Below, in pieces: positions 44,207 to 53,331 of a stretch of 64,000 bases of DNA. Numbering within the stretch: position 1 is the first letter of the stretch; every line of letters starts with the position of its first letter. The DNA lies in assembly GCA_937924525.1 (NCBI GenBank), contig CALDSU010000004.1, positions 310,001-374,000 on the forward strand, given 5' to 3'. A model generated the notes under the pieces. The model had not been told where the DNA came from. It made no database searches and was given only the letters and a program-made list of their open reading frames with translations. Position numbers and translations under genes: made by a program. The DNA is from an uncultured Bryobacteraceae bacterium. GTDB taxonomy: Bacteria > Acidobacteriota > Terriglobia > Bryobacterales > Bryobacteraceae.

Positions 44207-45286
44207 ATGGCCGATACCAAAACGTACAAGATCGCCGTGATTCCCGGCGACGGGGTTGGGCAGGAGGTCGTGCCCGAGGCGCGGCGAGTCCTGAGCCGCG
44301 CCGCCGAGCGGCACGGATTCCAACTGCAGTTCGATGAGTTCGACTGGGGCGCCGATTACTTCTTCCGGCACGGCACGATGATGCCGCCCGGGGCGTTGGA
44401 TCTGCTGACGCCCGCCGACGCGATTCTGCTGGGCGCGGTCGGTCATCCCGACATTCCCGACCACGTCACGCTGAACGGTTTGTTGTTGCCCATCCGGCGC
44501 GCCTTCGACCAGTACGCCAACATTCGTCCGGCCTGTCTGTACCCGGGCGTGGCTTGCCCGCTGGTTGGCCGGAAGGGCGGCGACATCGACCTGGTGGTGG
44601 TTCGGGAGAATACGGAAGGCGAATACGCGCAGGTGGGCGGGTTCCTCTACCACCACACGCCCGAGGAAGTGGCGATTCAGACGTCGGTCTTCACCCGGCG
44701 GGGTTGCGAGCGCGTGATCCGCGCTGCTTTCGAACTGGCCGTCCGCCGCAACAGGAAGAACAAGGTCACTTCCATAACCAAGTCCAACGCGCAGGGGTAT
44801 TCCATGGTGTTGTGGGATCGGGTCTTCCAGAGCGTGGCGGCGCAATTCCCCGGCATCCGCACCGAATCGCTCCTGGTGGACGCGGCCGCGATGAATTTCA
44901 TCCGGCGTCCGGAAAGCTTTGACGTGGTGGTGGCCTCGAACCTGTTTGGCGACATTCTGAGCGACATCTCCGCCATCCTGGTGGGCAGCATGGGGATGGC
45001 GGCCAGCGCCAACCTCGACCCCACGCGCCGTTACCCGTCGATGTTCGAGCCGGTGCACGGCTCGGCCCCGGATATCGCAGGCAAGGGAATCGTCAATCCC
45101 ATCGCTACGATCCTGAGCGCGGCCATGATGCTCGAGTTCCTGGGGGAAGAACCCGCGGCGCGGGAGATCGAGAAGGCCGTGGCGGCGACGCTGGCCGAAA
45201 CCAGTGTCCGCACCGCCGATCTGGGGGGCGCCCACTCGACCCGGGAGATGACCGACGCGATCCTGGCGCGGGTGGGGGCGGCTTAG
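44207..45286 (+). CDS. Tartrate/D-malate dehydrogenase-like beta-decarboxylating dehydrogenase
   Basis: A 359-residue enzyme. YKIAVIPGDGVGQEVVPEA begins the nucleotide-binding fold. The region FDWGADYFFRHGTMMPPGALD followed by LLGAVGHPDIPDHVTLNGLLLPIRRAFDQYANIRPA (residues about 45-105) matches tartrate/D-malate dehydrogenases (TtuC/DmlA) better than isopropylmalate dehydrogenases. Metal ligands lie in NLFGDILSDISA. It would oxidatively decarboxylate D-malate or tartrate with NAD. Its stop overlaps that of the convergent gmaS gene by 4 bp. Confidence 0.88.
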   Translation: MADTKTYKIAVIPGDGVGQEVVPEARRVLSRAAERHGFQLQFDEFDWGADYFFRHGTMMPPGALDLLTPADAILLGAVGHPDIPDHVTLNGLLLPIRRAFDQYANIRPACLYPGVACPLVGRKGGDIDLVVVRENTEGEYAQVGGFLYHHTPEEVAIQTSVFTRRGCERVIRAAFELAVRRNRKNKVTSITKSNAQGYSMVLWDRVFQSVAAQFPGIRTESLLVDAAAMNFIRRPESFDVVVASNLFGDILSDISAILVGSMGMAASANLDPTRRYPSMFEPVHGSAPDIAGKGIVNPIATILSAAMMLEFLGEEPAAREIEKAVAATLAETSVRTADLGGAHSTREMTDAILARVGAA

Positions 45287-46608
45287 AAATTCACCAGGTA
45301 GTGGTCCAGCTCCCAGCGGCTGATCGTCTGGTGGTAGTTGCGCCACTCTTCCAACTTGACGCGGACGTAATAGTCGGCATAACCGTTGCCCAGGGCGCGG
45401 GTGAGCACCTCATCGTGTTGCAGGCAGTCGAGCGCCTCGCGGAGTGTGGTGGGCAGAAAGCCGATGTTTCGCCGGCGCAACTCCTCTTCGGGGAGCTCAT
45501 ACAGATTGTCGTGATTGGCCTCGCCGGGGTCGATGCGATGGTCGATGCCGTCCAGGCCGGCTGCCAGCAGCGCGGTGCAGGCAAGATACGGGTTCGCCGC
45601 GCCGTCGACCGCCCGCGCCTCGATCCGGCCGGGGCCGGGAATGCGGATCATTTGCGTGCGGTTGGACCGGCCGTAGGTGACGTACACCGGCGCCCAGGTA
45701 GCGCCCGAACGCGGGGCGCCGCGAATCAGTCGCTTGTAGCTGTTGACCAGCGGAGCCACGATCGCCGAGAGCGCCCGGGCGTGGTGGAGCAGTCCCCCCA
45801 TGAACCAGCGCGCGGTTTGGGAGAGGCCCAGGTCATCCTTCTCGTCGAGGAACAGATTGCCGCCGTCCTCCCCGGCCAAGCTCATGTGAAAGTGGGCGCC
45901 GTTGCCGGTCAGGTGCGCGAACGGTTTCGGCATGAACGTCGCGTAGAGCCCGTGCTGTTCGGCTACGGTCTTTACCATCCAGCGGAAGAACACGTGGCGG
46001 TCGGCGGTGGTGATGGCGTCGGCGTAGGTCCAGTTGATCTCGAACTGGCAGTTGGCGTCCTCGTGATCGTTGGCGTACGGTCCCCAGCCGAGCTCCTGCA
46101 TGTATTCGAGCAGGGTGGTCATCACGTCGAGGTTCCGGTAGAGCGCGCGGAGGTCGTAACAGGGCTTCGCCGCAGAGTCCAGCGGATCCCAGGGGCGGAA
46201 TTCCTCGCCGTCTTTCTTGAGGAGCATGAACTCGGGTTCGACGCCCACGTGGAACGTGTAACCGCGCTGCCCGGCGGCCTCCAGTTGGCGCGCGAGCACC
46301 GTGCGGGGGCAGTAAGGCCAGGGGGCGCCGTCGACGTGCAGGTTGCCCGGCACCCACGCCACGTCCTTGCGCCAGGGCAGCACCATCGCCCGCTGCATAT
46401 CGGGCATGGAAATGACGTCGGGGTCATGCGGACCTTGGTTCAGGTCGCCCGCGGCGAAGCCGGCAAAACCCGCGCCTTCGCGCACCAGATCCTCAAAGTG
46501 AGTCGCCGGCACCAGTTTGGCTTTGGGCGCGCCGGTCAGTTCGACAAACGAGCAGAGCAAATACCGGATCTTGCGGTCCTGAATCAGCGTGCGAATATCC
46601 GCCATCAT
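45283..46608 (-). CDS. gmaS: Gamma-glutamylmethylamide synthetase (glutamine synthetase-like)
   Basis: A 441-residue glutamine synthetase-fold ligase, shorter than GlnA (about 470). The catalytic domain shows FHVGVEPEFMLLKKDG with a metal Glu, the NDHEDANCQFEINWTYADA region, NGAHFHMSLAGED and the ATP-binding RGAPRSGATWAPVYVTYGRSNR region. It matches the GlnT/GmaS group. Since it ends an operon of mgs and mgd genes, the likely reaction is ATP-dependent ligation of methylamine to glutamate to make gamma-glutamylmethylamide. The start is 13 nt after the mgdA stop. A plain glutamine synthetase role cannot be excluded. Confidence 0.87.
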   Translation of the reverse strand: MMADIRTLIQDRKIRYLLCSFVELTGAPKAKLVPATHFEDLVREGAGFAGFAAGDLNQGPHDPDVISMPDMQRAMVLPWRKDVAWVPGNLHVDGAPWPYCPRTVLARQLEAAGQRGYTFHVGVEPEFMLLKKDGEEFRPWDPLDSAAKPCYDLRALYRNLDVMTTLLEYMQELGWGPYANDHEDANCQFEINWTYADAITTADRHVFFRWMVKTVAEQHGLYATFMPKPFAHLTGNGAHFHMSLAGEDGGNLFLDEKDDLGLSQTARWFMGGLLHHARALSAIVAPLVNSYKRLIRGAPRSGATWAPVYVTYGRSNRTQMIRIPGPGRIEARAVDGAANPYLACTALLAAGLDGIDHRIDPGEANHDNLYELPEEELRRRNIGFLPTTLREALDCLQHDEVLTRALGNGYADYYVRVKLEEWRNYHQTISRWELDHYLVNF

Positions 46609-46621
46609 GTGCGCACTACCC

Positions 46622-47836
46622 CTAATGCGATACGGCCGCGGCCGCTTTCTCTCCCACCAGGCGCCCCTGCCGGAAGCGGCCGGGCGCGAACGGCTCCAGC
46701 AACTCGGGCGCGCGGCCGGTTGCGATCAGCGCAGCCAGCAATTTCCCCGAGCCAGGGGCCGCCTTGAAGCCGTAGGTGCCCCATCCCACGTCCATATAGA
46801 AGTTCACGACGTCTTCGGCCCGCCCGATGATGGGCGCGAAATCCGGCGTGATGTCGCACACGCCCGCCCATTGCCGCAGCACCCGCAGGCCATGCAACTG
46901 CGGAAACAGCTCCAAGGTATAGGTGGCCATTTGTTCGAGCGTGGGCAGCGTGCCGCGGAAGCTATAGGACTGGTAGGGGTCGATCTCCGCGCCGATGACC
47001 AGTTCCCCCTTGTCCGTCTGGTTGACGTAGACATGCAGCGTCGCCGAGACGATCACATGATGGAGAAAAGGCTTGAGCGGCTCGGTGACGCAGGCTTGCA
47101 ACGGGTGGGTGACGATGGGCAACGGCACGCCCGCCATCTGCGAGACGGTGCTGGCCCAGCCCGCGGTGCAGTTGACCACGGCGCCGGCCGCGAGGTCTCC
47201 GCGGGTGGTTCGTACGCGCTCGACGCGCCCGCGGGCGGTTTCCATCCCGGTGACCTCGGTGAAGGGGTGTATCTCCACGCCCAGCGCGTCGCAGGCGCGG
47301 GCGTAGCCCCAGACCACGGCGTCGTGCCGGATGATGCCGCCGGGCGGATGGTAGAGGGCGGCCAGGATTGGCCAGTGCGCGCCCGACGAGACATCCAGGG
47401 CCGGCACCAGCCGGCGGATCTCCGCGGGGTAGATGATCCGGCTGTCGACGCCCAGCAACTGGTTGTTTTCCGCGCGCACCCGCAGACCCGCCACTCCGGA
47501 ATCGTTATGCGCCAGAGTGAGGTGCCCGCACTGGCTGAAAAGCACGTTCCAGCCCAGCTCCGCCGACATCTGCTCATAGAGCTTGAGCGAAAGCTCGTAG
47601 AAGGGAATCCCTTCGACGGTGCGGTAGTTGGAGCGGAGGATGGCGGTGTTGCGGCCGCTGCTGCCGCACCCGAGATAGCCTTTTTCGAGCAGGGCCACCT
47701 TGCGAACGCCATGTTCCTTCGCCAGGTAATACGCCGTGGCCAGGCCGTGAACGCCCGCGCCCACGATCGCGACATCGTAATGCGGCTTCAACTCGTGCCG
47801 CCGCCACATCCGCCGGCTCTGAAACAGTTCGTCCAT
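46622..47836 (-). CDS. mgdA: N-methylglutamate dehydrogenase subunit A / sarcosine oxidase beta-like
   Basis: A 404-residue FAD-dependent oxidoreductase of the DAO/SoxB family. The N-terminal dinucleotide loop is VAIVGAGVHGLATAYYLAKE, and the covalent-flavin or active-site region is GGSSGRNTAILRSNYRT-like (CGSSGRNTAILR). The C-terminus has a second loop (GWGTYGFKAAPGSGKLLAAL). It would oxidise the N-methyl group of N-methylglutamate (or sarcosine). Its ATG follows the mgdD stop codon directly (TAAATG), showing tight coupling. Named mgdA from operon context; soxB is the alternative. Confidence 0.88.
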   Translation of the reverse strand: MDELFQSRRMWRRHELKPHYDVAIVGAGVHGLATAYYLAKEHGVRKVALLEKGYLGCGSSGRNTAILRSNYRTVEGIPFYELSLKLYEQMSAELGWNVLFSQCGHLTLAHNDSGVAGLRVRAENNQLLGVDSRIIYPAEIRRLVPALDVSSGAHWPILAALYHPPGGIIRHDAVVWGYARACDALGVEIHPFTEVTGMETARGRVERVRTTRGDLAAGAVVNCTAGWASTVSQMAGVPLPIVTHPLQACVTEPLKPFLHHVIVSATLHVYVNQTDKGELVIGAEIDPYQSYSFRGTLPTLEQMATYTLELFPQLHGLRVLRQWAGVCDITPDFAPIIGRAEDVVNFYMDVGWGTYGFKAAPGSGKLLAALIATGRAPELLEPFAPGRFRQGRLVGEKAAAAVSH

Positions 47837-48418
47837 TTACTCTTCCAGCCTTGCGGCGGCCTCCCCTCCGATGGGCGCGAGGCCGTACTCCTGGCCTGCG
47901 TGCAGGATGGCTTCCCACAGGTGCCCGGCGTAGTCGCGCGCGGCCAGCAGGAGAAACGCCGGGAGTGTGCGGCGGTCCTGCCGCAGGATCGTCGTGTGCA
48001 CGTGCGCGACGCTGGTTTGGGTGGCTGCGCCATTCGGGAAGCTGCGGTCCGCCAGAGGGACGGAACTCAGCTTGCCCAGCACGTCGCGGCTGCGCGGTCC
48101 GATCAGCAGGAAGGCGGCAAACACCGAGGTGACATCGATGCCATGCTCGGCGAGCGCGGCGCGCTCTTCCGGGGGGCCAGTCAAGAGGTAATGGCGATGC
48201 CCCAGGACCCAGCAGGTGGCGGAAGCCGCAGCGGGCGGCGCGGTCGCGCAGACATCCACCTTGGCGAGATTGCTGAGGTCGGCCAAACCGGCGCCCGCCC
48301 GCGCGGCGGCGGCTTCCGGTTCCGGGTCACCGTAGTGGGCGGGCACCTGCCAGCCGGCGGCTTCCAGGAACTGCGCCTGAGCCGCAACATGCCAACGATG
48401 CAACGCGGATTGCCGCAT
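47837..48418 (-). CDS. mgdD: N-methylglutamate dehydrogenase subunit D / sarcosine oxidase gamma-like
   Basis: A 193-residue protein of the sarcosine oxidase gamma family, a partial GcvT-like fold that helps form the heterotetramer interface. Segments such as ADLSNLAKVDVC, HRHYLLTGPPEE and LIGPRSRDVLGKLSSV are characteristic. It begins 3 nt after the mgdC stop and ends at the mgdA start, so the subunits are made together. The family is poorly conserved, so the assignment rests partly on position. Confidence 0.82.
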   Translation of the reverse strand: MRQSALHRWHVAAQAQFLEAAGWQVPAHYGDPEPEAAAARAGAGLADLSNLAKVDVCATAPPAAASATCWVLGHRHYLLTGPPEERAALAEHGIDVTSVFAAFLLIGPRSRDVLGKLSSVPLADRSFPNGAATQTSVAHVHTTILRQDRRTLPAFLLLAARDYAGHLWEAILHAGQEYGLAPIGGEAAARLEE

Positions 48419-48421
48419 GGT

Positions 48422-51049
48422 TCAAGCGCGCAGGCGCGCGCCCTCCGGGTCGTAGAATGCTTCCAGGGTCACGCGCGCCGTTACGGCGCGTCCGCGGATG
48501 CGCACCTCCACCCGCGCGCCCTCCACCGCTTTGGCTTCTGGCGCCCAGGCCAGCGCGATGGGCGCGCCCACGTGCGGCGAAAATCGCGCGCTGGTCACCC
48601 GGCCGGCCGGCCGGCCGTTGATCATCACGGCGGAGCCGTCCTCCGGCGTCTGCTCGCCTTCCACCACCAGGCCGACCAACGACTCCCGCCGCGGACTTCG
48701 CGGGCTGCCCGACAACGCGTGCCGGCCGATGAAGTCTTCCTTTTCCCGCCGCACCACCCAGTTCAGGCCGGCCTCGTAGGGCGTGGTCAGCGCGTCGGTG
48801 TCCACCCCGATGATCACGTGCTTCTTTTCCAGGCGGAGCAGACGTTGCGCTTCCACCCCAAACGGGCGGATGCCAAACTCCCGGCCGGCGTCCAGGAGCG
48901 CGTCCCAGAGATCCGGGCCGCACTCGGCGGGAACATGGATCTCCCAGCCGGTCTCTCCCACAAAACCGATGCGCAGCAGGATCGCCGGAATGCCGGCGAC
49001 CTCGGCTTGGCGGCAGGCCATGTAGGAAAAAGCTTGGGATCCCAGGTCGAGCGCCGTCAGTTTGCGTAACGTGTCGCGGGCGAGCGGACCCGCCAGATTC
49101 ACCGCCGCGAGTCCGCCCGTGACGTTGGCGATGTGCACGTGCTGACCGGTCCCCGCCAACCACCAGAGCAACCACTGCTCGACAAAGTCGAGGTTGCCGG
49201 TGGTGGTGGTCAGGAAGTAGCGGTCTTCCGCCAGGCGCGAGATGGTGCCGTCGTCGAGCAGGATCCCGTGGTCGTCGCAAAGCGTGGCGTAGCGGGCTCG
49301 GCCGACGGCCAGATCGGAAAACCGGTGCGTATAGACCTTGTCGAGCAACCGCCCGGCGTCGCGGCCGCGCACTTCGAGTTTGCCGAGCGTGCTCACATCG
49401 ATCAGGCCCACGCGCTGGCGGACGGCCGCATACTCGGCGCGCACGCAGGTGGTTTCGTCGCTTGATGCGGCGGTACGGTAGTAGCGCGGGCGCTTCCACT
49501 CGCCCATATCGAGCCACACCGCGCCGCGGTCGGCGTGCTGGTGGTGCAGGGGAGTCCGGCGGATGGGGTGATGCCGGGGGCCGGCGAGCGCGCCGAGCGT
49601 CACGCCGGGATTCGGCGGACGCGAGGTGGTGACGCCGGTCTCCTGCATGCCGCGCCCCGTCTGGCGCGCGCACACGGCGATGGCGTTGAGCTGGCACATG
49701 CGCCCCTGGCAAGGGCCCATGGTGGTGGTGGTATAGCGCTTCAACGTTTCCATGTGGTCGAAGCCTTCGCCGAGCGCGTCGCACAGGTCCTGCGTAGTGG
49801 CGTCGGTGCACACGCAGACGAACGCCCGCTTGTGCGGCGCCACCGGGGCGGGAAGCGGCGCGGCGGCGGAAAGTCCCGCGCCGGTGACTTCTCCGGCCGC
49901 GCTCATGGTGGGCGGCAAACCGGCGGGACAAAACGCGCCCACCTGGGCGTTCCAGTCCAGGCGGGCGCCGGCCTGGCTGAGCAGGCCCGCGTCGGGAACC
50001 AAGTGGCCGCAGACCACGACGACATCGCACGGGAACCTCTCGCCGCGGGCCCGGAGCGCGGAAACCGACGCCGCGCCCTCGGCGCGCTCCACCTCCTCGG
50101 GCGCGATCAACAGATGGGTCTCGACGCCCGCGCTGCGGAGGTCGGCCAGCACTTCTTCGGCGCGTACGCCGCGCCCGATCACGGCCGCGCGCTTTCCGGG
50201 AGGCAGGCCGTGGAGGTGGATCAGCCGCTGGGCCGCGGTGGACAGCATCACGCCCACCAGGTCGTTGTTCGGAAACAGCAGCGGCGCTTCATAAACGCCG
50301 GTGGCCACGACCACGTGCGCGGCGCGCAGGTGCAGCAGCCGCTCGCGGCAGCGCGCGTGCGGAGCGGGTTGCACGACACCCAGCAGGTTGCCTTCATACA
50401 GGCCAAAGCAATACGCGCCCGCGAGCACCGAGATCGCCGGGTGGCTCCGCACCCGCGCGATTAGGTCCGTCGGTTCCGGTCCGGCGCGCTTCCGATAACG
50501 GCGATGGCCGCCGAGTTCGGGCTGATCGTCCACCAGCACGACCTCGCTGCCCGCGCCGGCGTGGGCCAGGGCGGCTTCCAGACCGGAGGGCCCGCCGCCG
50601 ATCACCGCCACATCGGCCTGGCGGAACGCGTGCTCGTATTCGCCGGCGGGATCGGCGGGGACCACGCCCAGTCCGGCGGCGCGCCGGATGAAGGGCTCGG
50701 CGGCGCGCCATAGCGCGTGGCTGCGGAAGGTCTTGTAATACCATCCCACCGGCAGGAACGCGTCGAAACGTTGCGCCAGCGAGAGCCAGTCGAAATCCAG
50801 CGAGGGGTACGCGTGCTGGTGGCGCACCACCAGGCCGTCGCGCGCGGGCGTCACGCAGACGCGCACATTGGGAACGCCGTCCACCTGCATCAGGCAGTTG
50901 GGACATTTGCCCGCGCCGCACAGCAGGCCGCGCGGACGGTGATACTTGAAGCTGCGGCTGAAAACGCGCTGGCCGGCGCGATACAGGGCGGATGCCACGG
51001 TGTCTCCGGGGCGGGCTTCCACCGGCGTGCCGTTGAACTCAAAGCGCAT
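48422..51049 (-). CDS. mgdC: N-methylglutamate dehydrogenase subunit C / sarcosine oxidase alpha-like
   Basis: An 875-residue multidomain subunit. Residues 1-85 form a 2Fe-2S ferredoxin-like domain with Cys44, Cys49, Cys52 and Cys65. Residues about 145-400 are an NAD/FAD disulfide-reductase fold (VAVIGGGPSGLEAALAHAG). Next comes a BFD-like region (FVCVCTDATTQDLCDALGEG, then GPCQGRMCQLN). Residues about 510-875 are a GcvT/aminomethyltransferase domain (GLIDVSTLGKLEVRG, FVGETGWEIHVPAE) expected to pass the methyl carbon to tetrahydrofolate. It is about 100 residues shorter than typical SoxA. It overlaps mgdB by 11 nt. Confidence 0.9.
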   Translation of the reverse strand: MRFEFNGTPVEARPGDTVASALYRAGQRVFSRSFKYHRPRGLLCGAGKCPNCLMQVDGVPNVRVCVTPARDGLVVRHQHAYPSLDFDWLSLAQRFDAFLPVGWYYKTFRSHALWRAAEPFIRRAAGLGVVPADPAGEYEHAFRQADVAVIGGGPSGLEAALAHAGAGSEVVLVDDQPELGGHRRYRKRAGPEPTDLIARVRSHPAISVLAGAYCFGLYEGNLLGVVQPAPHARCRERLLHLRAAHVVVATGVYEAPLLFPNNDLVGVMLSTAAQRLIHLHGLPPGKRAAVIGRGVRAEEVLADLRSAGVETHLLIAPEEVERAEGAASVSALRARGERFPCDVVVVCGHLVPDAGLLSQAGARLDWNAQVGAFCPAGLPPTMSAAGEVTGAGLSAAAPLPAPVAPHKRAFVCVCTDATTQDLCDALGEGFDHMETLKRYTTTTMGPCQGRMCQLNAIAVCARQTGRGMQETGVTTSRPPNPGVTLGALAGPRHHPIRRTPLHHQHADRGAVWLDMGEWKRPRYYRTAASSDETTCVRAEYAAVRQRVGLIDVSTLGKLEVRGRDAGRLLDKVYTHRFSDLAVGRARYATLCDDHGILLDDGTISRLAEDRYFLTTTTGNLDFVEQWLLWWLAGTGQHVHIANVTGGLAAVNLAGPLARDTLRKLTALDLGSQAFSYMACRQAEVAGIPAILLRIGFVGETGWEIHVPAECGPDLWDALLDAGREFGIRPFGVEAQRLLRLEKKHVIIGVDTDALTTPYEAGLNWVVRREKEDFIGRHALSGSPRSPRRESLVGLVVEGEQTPEDGSAVMINGRPAGRVTSARFSPHVGAPIALAWAPEAKAVEGARVEVRIRGRAVTARVTLEAFYDPEGARLRA

Positions 51050-51314
51050 CGCGGCCGGTTTCCTCCTCCACGCGAAACGCGCGCCGTACGTGGTTGGTCA
51101 CCGTGTGGCGTTCCGCCTGAAACCATTGCCGGCATCCGGCGCGGTGAAACCACCACTCCGTCTGCACGCCGGCCGCGTTGCGGCGGACGTGCAGATACTC
51201 AGCCCACGCGGCGGCGTCCGCTTCCGGGGCGGGACGCTTCCGCGCCTCACCGCCGAAGCGGAATTCGTACACGCTGCGCGGTCCGCAGTGCGGGCAGGGA
51301 ATCAGAAACGACAT
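51039..51314 (-). CDS. mgdB: N-methylglutamate dehydrogenase subunit B / sarcosine oxidase delta-like
   Basis: A 91-residue zinc-binding subunit. It opens MSFLIPCPHCGPRSVYEFRFGGEA, with the CPHCG pair, and later has WWFHRAGCRQWFQAERHT with His and Cys, the four ligands typical of the SoxD family. Its ATG overlaps the mgsC stop by one base (TGATG), and its end overlaps mgdC. The small size and motifs make this a confident family call. Confidence 0.92.
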   Translation of the reverse strand: MSFLIPCPHCGPRSVYEFRFGGEARKRPAPEADAAAWAEYLHVRRNAAGVQTEWWFHRAGCRQWFQAERHTVTNHVRRAFRVEEETGRDAL

Positions 51315-52621
51315 CAGCGGCCGAACACCTTTCGCGCGCCCACTAGCGGCAGATTGCAGATGGCCGAGGCTTCCAGCGTCAGGGCGGCCATGTCTTCCGG
51401 CTCGAGGTGGCGTACGTCGGACTTGCCGCAGGCGCGCGCGAGCATCTGGATTTCCAGCGTCATGGCGCGCAGCAGGTTGGCTACCCGCTCAGCGCCCTCG
51501 TCGATCTCCAGACGCCGCATTAAGTCTTCGTCCTGGGTGGTGATGCCCACGGGACAGCGTCCGGTGTGACAGTGGTGGCAGGCATGGGGGGCGGCGCCGA
51601 TCGCGGCGTAGTCTTCCTCGTAGATGGGCTTGTTGCAATTGAGTGCGATCAGCGCGGCGGTGCCGATATAGACGGCGTCGGCGCCCAGGGCGATCGCCTT
51701 GGCCGCGTCCACGCCGTCGCGGATGCCGCCCGCGATGATGAGCTGCACCTCGCCGTAAAGGCCGATGTCCTCGAGCGCCGCCCGCGCCTCGCACACCGCG
51801 GCCAGGGTGGGCACCCCGGTGTGCTCCTGCAAGATGGCCGGCGAAGCGCCGGTGCCGCCCTCCATGCCGTCCACCACCACCACGTCCGCGCCGGCTTTGG
51901 CCGCCAGTTTGACGTCGTCGAACACCCGGCTGGCGCCCACCTTGATGAAAATCGGCACTTCGCCGTCGGTGGCCTCGCGCAGTTCCTCCACCTTGATGAT
52001 CATGTCATCCGGACCCAGGAAGTCGGGGTGGCGCGCCGGGCTGCGCTGATCGACCCCGATGGGCAGGTCGCGCTGCTCGGCGATGCGGTCGGAAACCTTC
52101 GAGCCGAGCAGCAATCCCCCGGTGCCGAGCTTGGCGCCCTGGCCGATGGTCAGTTCGATCGCATCGGCCATGCGCATGTGATGCACGTTGATGCCGTAGC
52201 GCGAGGGCAACACCTCGTAGATCAGCGAGCGGCTGTGCTCACGCTCCGCCATCAGCATCCCGCCGTCGCCCGTCGTGTTCGACGAACCCACCGTGGCGGC
52301 GCCCTTGGCCAGCGCGACCTTGGCGTGGTACGACAGCGCGCCCCAACTCATGCCGGTGATCATGACCGGGATGTCGAGCGCCACCGGCTTGCGGGCGAAA
52401 CGCGTGCCCAGCCTCACCTTGGTGTTGCACTTTTCGCGGTAGCCTTCGAGGGGAATCCGCGTAAGCGTACAGGGCAGGAAGGTCAGATCGTCGAAGGTGG
52501 CCCACCGCCGCTCGCGCAGCGTGCCATAGCCGCGGATCTGGTAGAGGCCGGTGGCCGCCTTGCGCTGGATCTCCTCGATCACGCCCGGCGCGAAGATGCC
52601 GCTCGGTTGCCGCACGGACAT
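51314..52621 (-). CDS. mgsC: N-methylglutamate synthase subunit C (FMN glutamate synthase-like)
   Basis: A 435-residue protein matching the FMN-binding alpha/beta-barrel of glutamate synthase (GlxD/MgsC). Barrel motifs are PVMITGMSWGALSYHAKVALAKGA, SSNTTGDGGML, FIKVGASRVFDDVKLAAKAGADVVVVDGMEGGTGASP (residues about 225-260) and AIALGADAVYIGTA. The iron-sulfur ligands are in CHHCHTGRCPVG. With MgsA and MgsB it would transfer the methylamine group of gamma-glutamylmethylamide to make N-methylglutamate. It starts 2 nt after mgsB. Confidence 0.9.
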   Translation of the reverse strand: MSVRQPSGIFAPGVIEEIQRKAATGLYQIRGYGTLRERRWATFDDLTFLPCTLTRIPLEGYREKCNTKVRLGTRFARKPVALDIPVMITGMSWGALSYHAKVALAKGAATVGSSNTTGDGGMLMAEREHSRSLIYEVLPSRYGINVHHMRMADAIELTIGQGAKLGTGGLLLGSKVSDRIAEQRDLPIGVDQRSPARHPDFLGPDDMIIKVEELREATDGEVPIFIKVGASRVFDDVKLAAKAGADVVVVDGMEGGTGASPAILQEHTGVPTLAAVCEARAALEDIGLYGEVQLIIAGGIRDGVDAAKAIALGADAVYIGTAALIALNCNKPIYEEDYAAIGAAPHACHHCHTGRCPVGITTQDEDLMRRLEIDEGAERVANLLRAMTLEIQMLARACGKSDVRHLEPEDMAALTLEASAICNLPLVGARKVFGR

Positions 52622-52623
52622 GG

Positions 52624-53328
52624 CTAAAGGGCCTCCTGCCAGGTCTTCCAGTCGCGGTGACTGAAGTTCCAGAGTTTCTTGCCCGCCACCACCTTGCGGA
52701 AGGCGTGCGCGGCGGGTTTGGTCGCGCGGACGGCCTCGCCGAGGTGCGTCCGCAGCGAAGACTCGACCAGCGCCACGTCGTCGTCGGACATCGGTTCAAT
52801 CACCGCGTCGTTGCCCAGATCGGCGATCCGCCCGCCGACGTAGCACACGGTGGAGTACATGGAATCGGCGAACGCCTCGCCGGCGTCGCCACAGATGATC
52901 ATCACGCCTTTCTGTCCCATGAAGCCGGCCATGTAATCGCAATTGCCGCCGACAACGATCAAGCCGCCCTTCATGGACACTCCCAGGCGGGAAGCGGCGT
53001 TGCCGTGAATCACCACGGTTCCGCCCCGGATCGCCGCCGCGGCGCCGTTGCCGGCGTTGCGCCGCACGGTGACCATGCCGCTGAGCATGGACTCCGCCAG
53101 ACCCCATCCCGCGCTGCCCTCGATGTGCACCGTAGCCCCGTCCATCAATCCGCCGCAGTAGTAGCCGACGCTGCCGCGGATCCGGACGGCGCCCGGTTGC
53201 AGCAGCGCCACGGCGAGATTATGCCGCGCGTCCGGGTTCAGCACTTCCACTTCTCCGGACGCCAGGCCAGCCCTGATCCCGCGGTTGATTTCGCGGATTT
53301 GTTTTCCCCGGCAATCAATCGTCATCAT
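52624..53328 (-). CDS. mgsB: N-methylglutamate synthase subunit B (GXGXG domain)
   Basis: A 234-residue right-handed beta-helix protein made of GXGXG repeats as in the C-terminus of glutamate synthase (GltB). Repeats include IRGSVGYYCGGLMDGATVHIEG, VRRNAGNGAAAAIRGGTVVIHG and GGLIVVGGNCDYMAGFMGQKG. It corresponds to GlxC/MgsB and probably scaffolds the synthase complex. It lies 3 nt after mgsA and 2 nt before mgsC. Confidence 0.9.
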   Translation of the reverse strand: MMTIDCRGKQIREINRGIRAGLASGEVEVLNPDARHNLAVALLQPGAVRIRGSVGYYCGGLMDGATVHIEGSAGWGLAESMLSGMVTVRRNAGNGAAAAIRGGTVVIHGNAASRLGVSMKGGLIVVGGNCDYMAGFMGQKGVMIICGDAGEAFADSMYSTVCYVGGRIADLGNDAVIEPMSDDDVALVESSLRTHLGEAVRATKPAAHAFRKVVAGKKLWNFSHRDWKTWQEAL

Positions 53329-53331
53329 TGC

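Noticed and set aside
44207-45286. 3-isopropylmalate dehydrogenase (leuB) for this reading frame
   Set aside because: The substrate-loop segment around FDWGADYFFRHGTMMP and PDHVTLNGLLLPIRRAFDQY fits tartrate/D-malate dehydrogenases better, and no leu genes are nearby.
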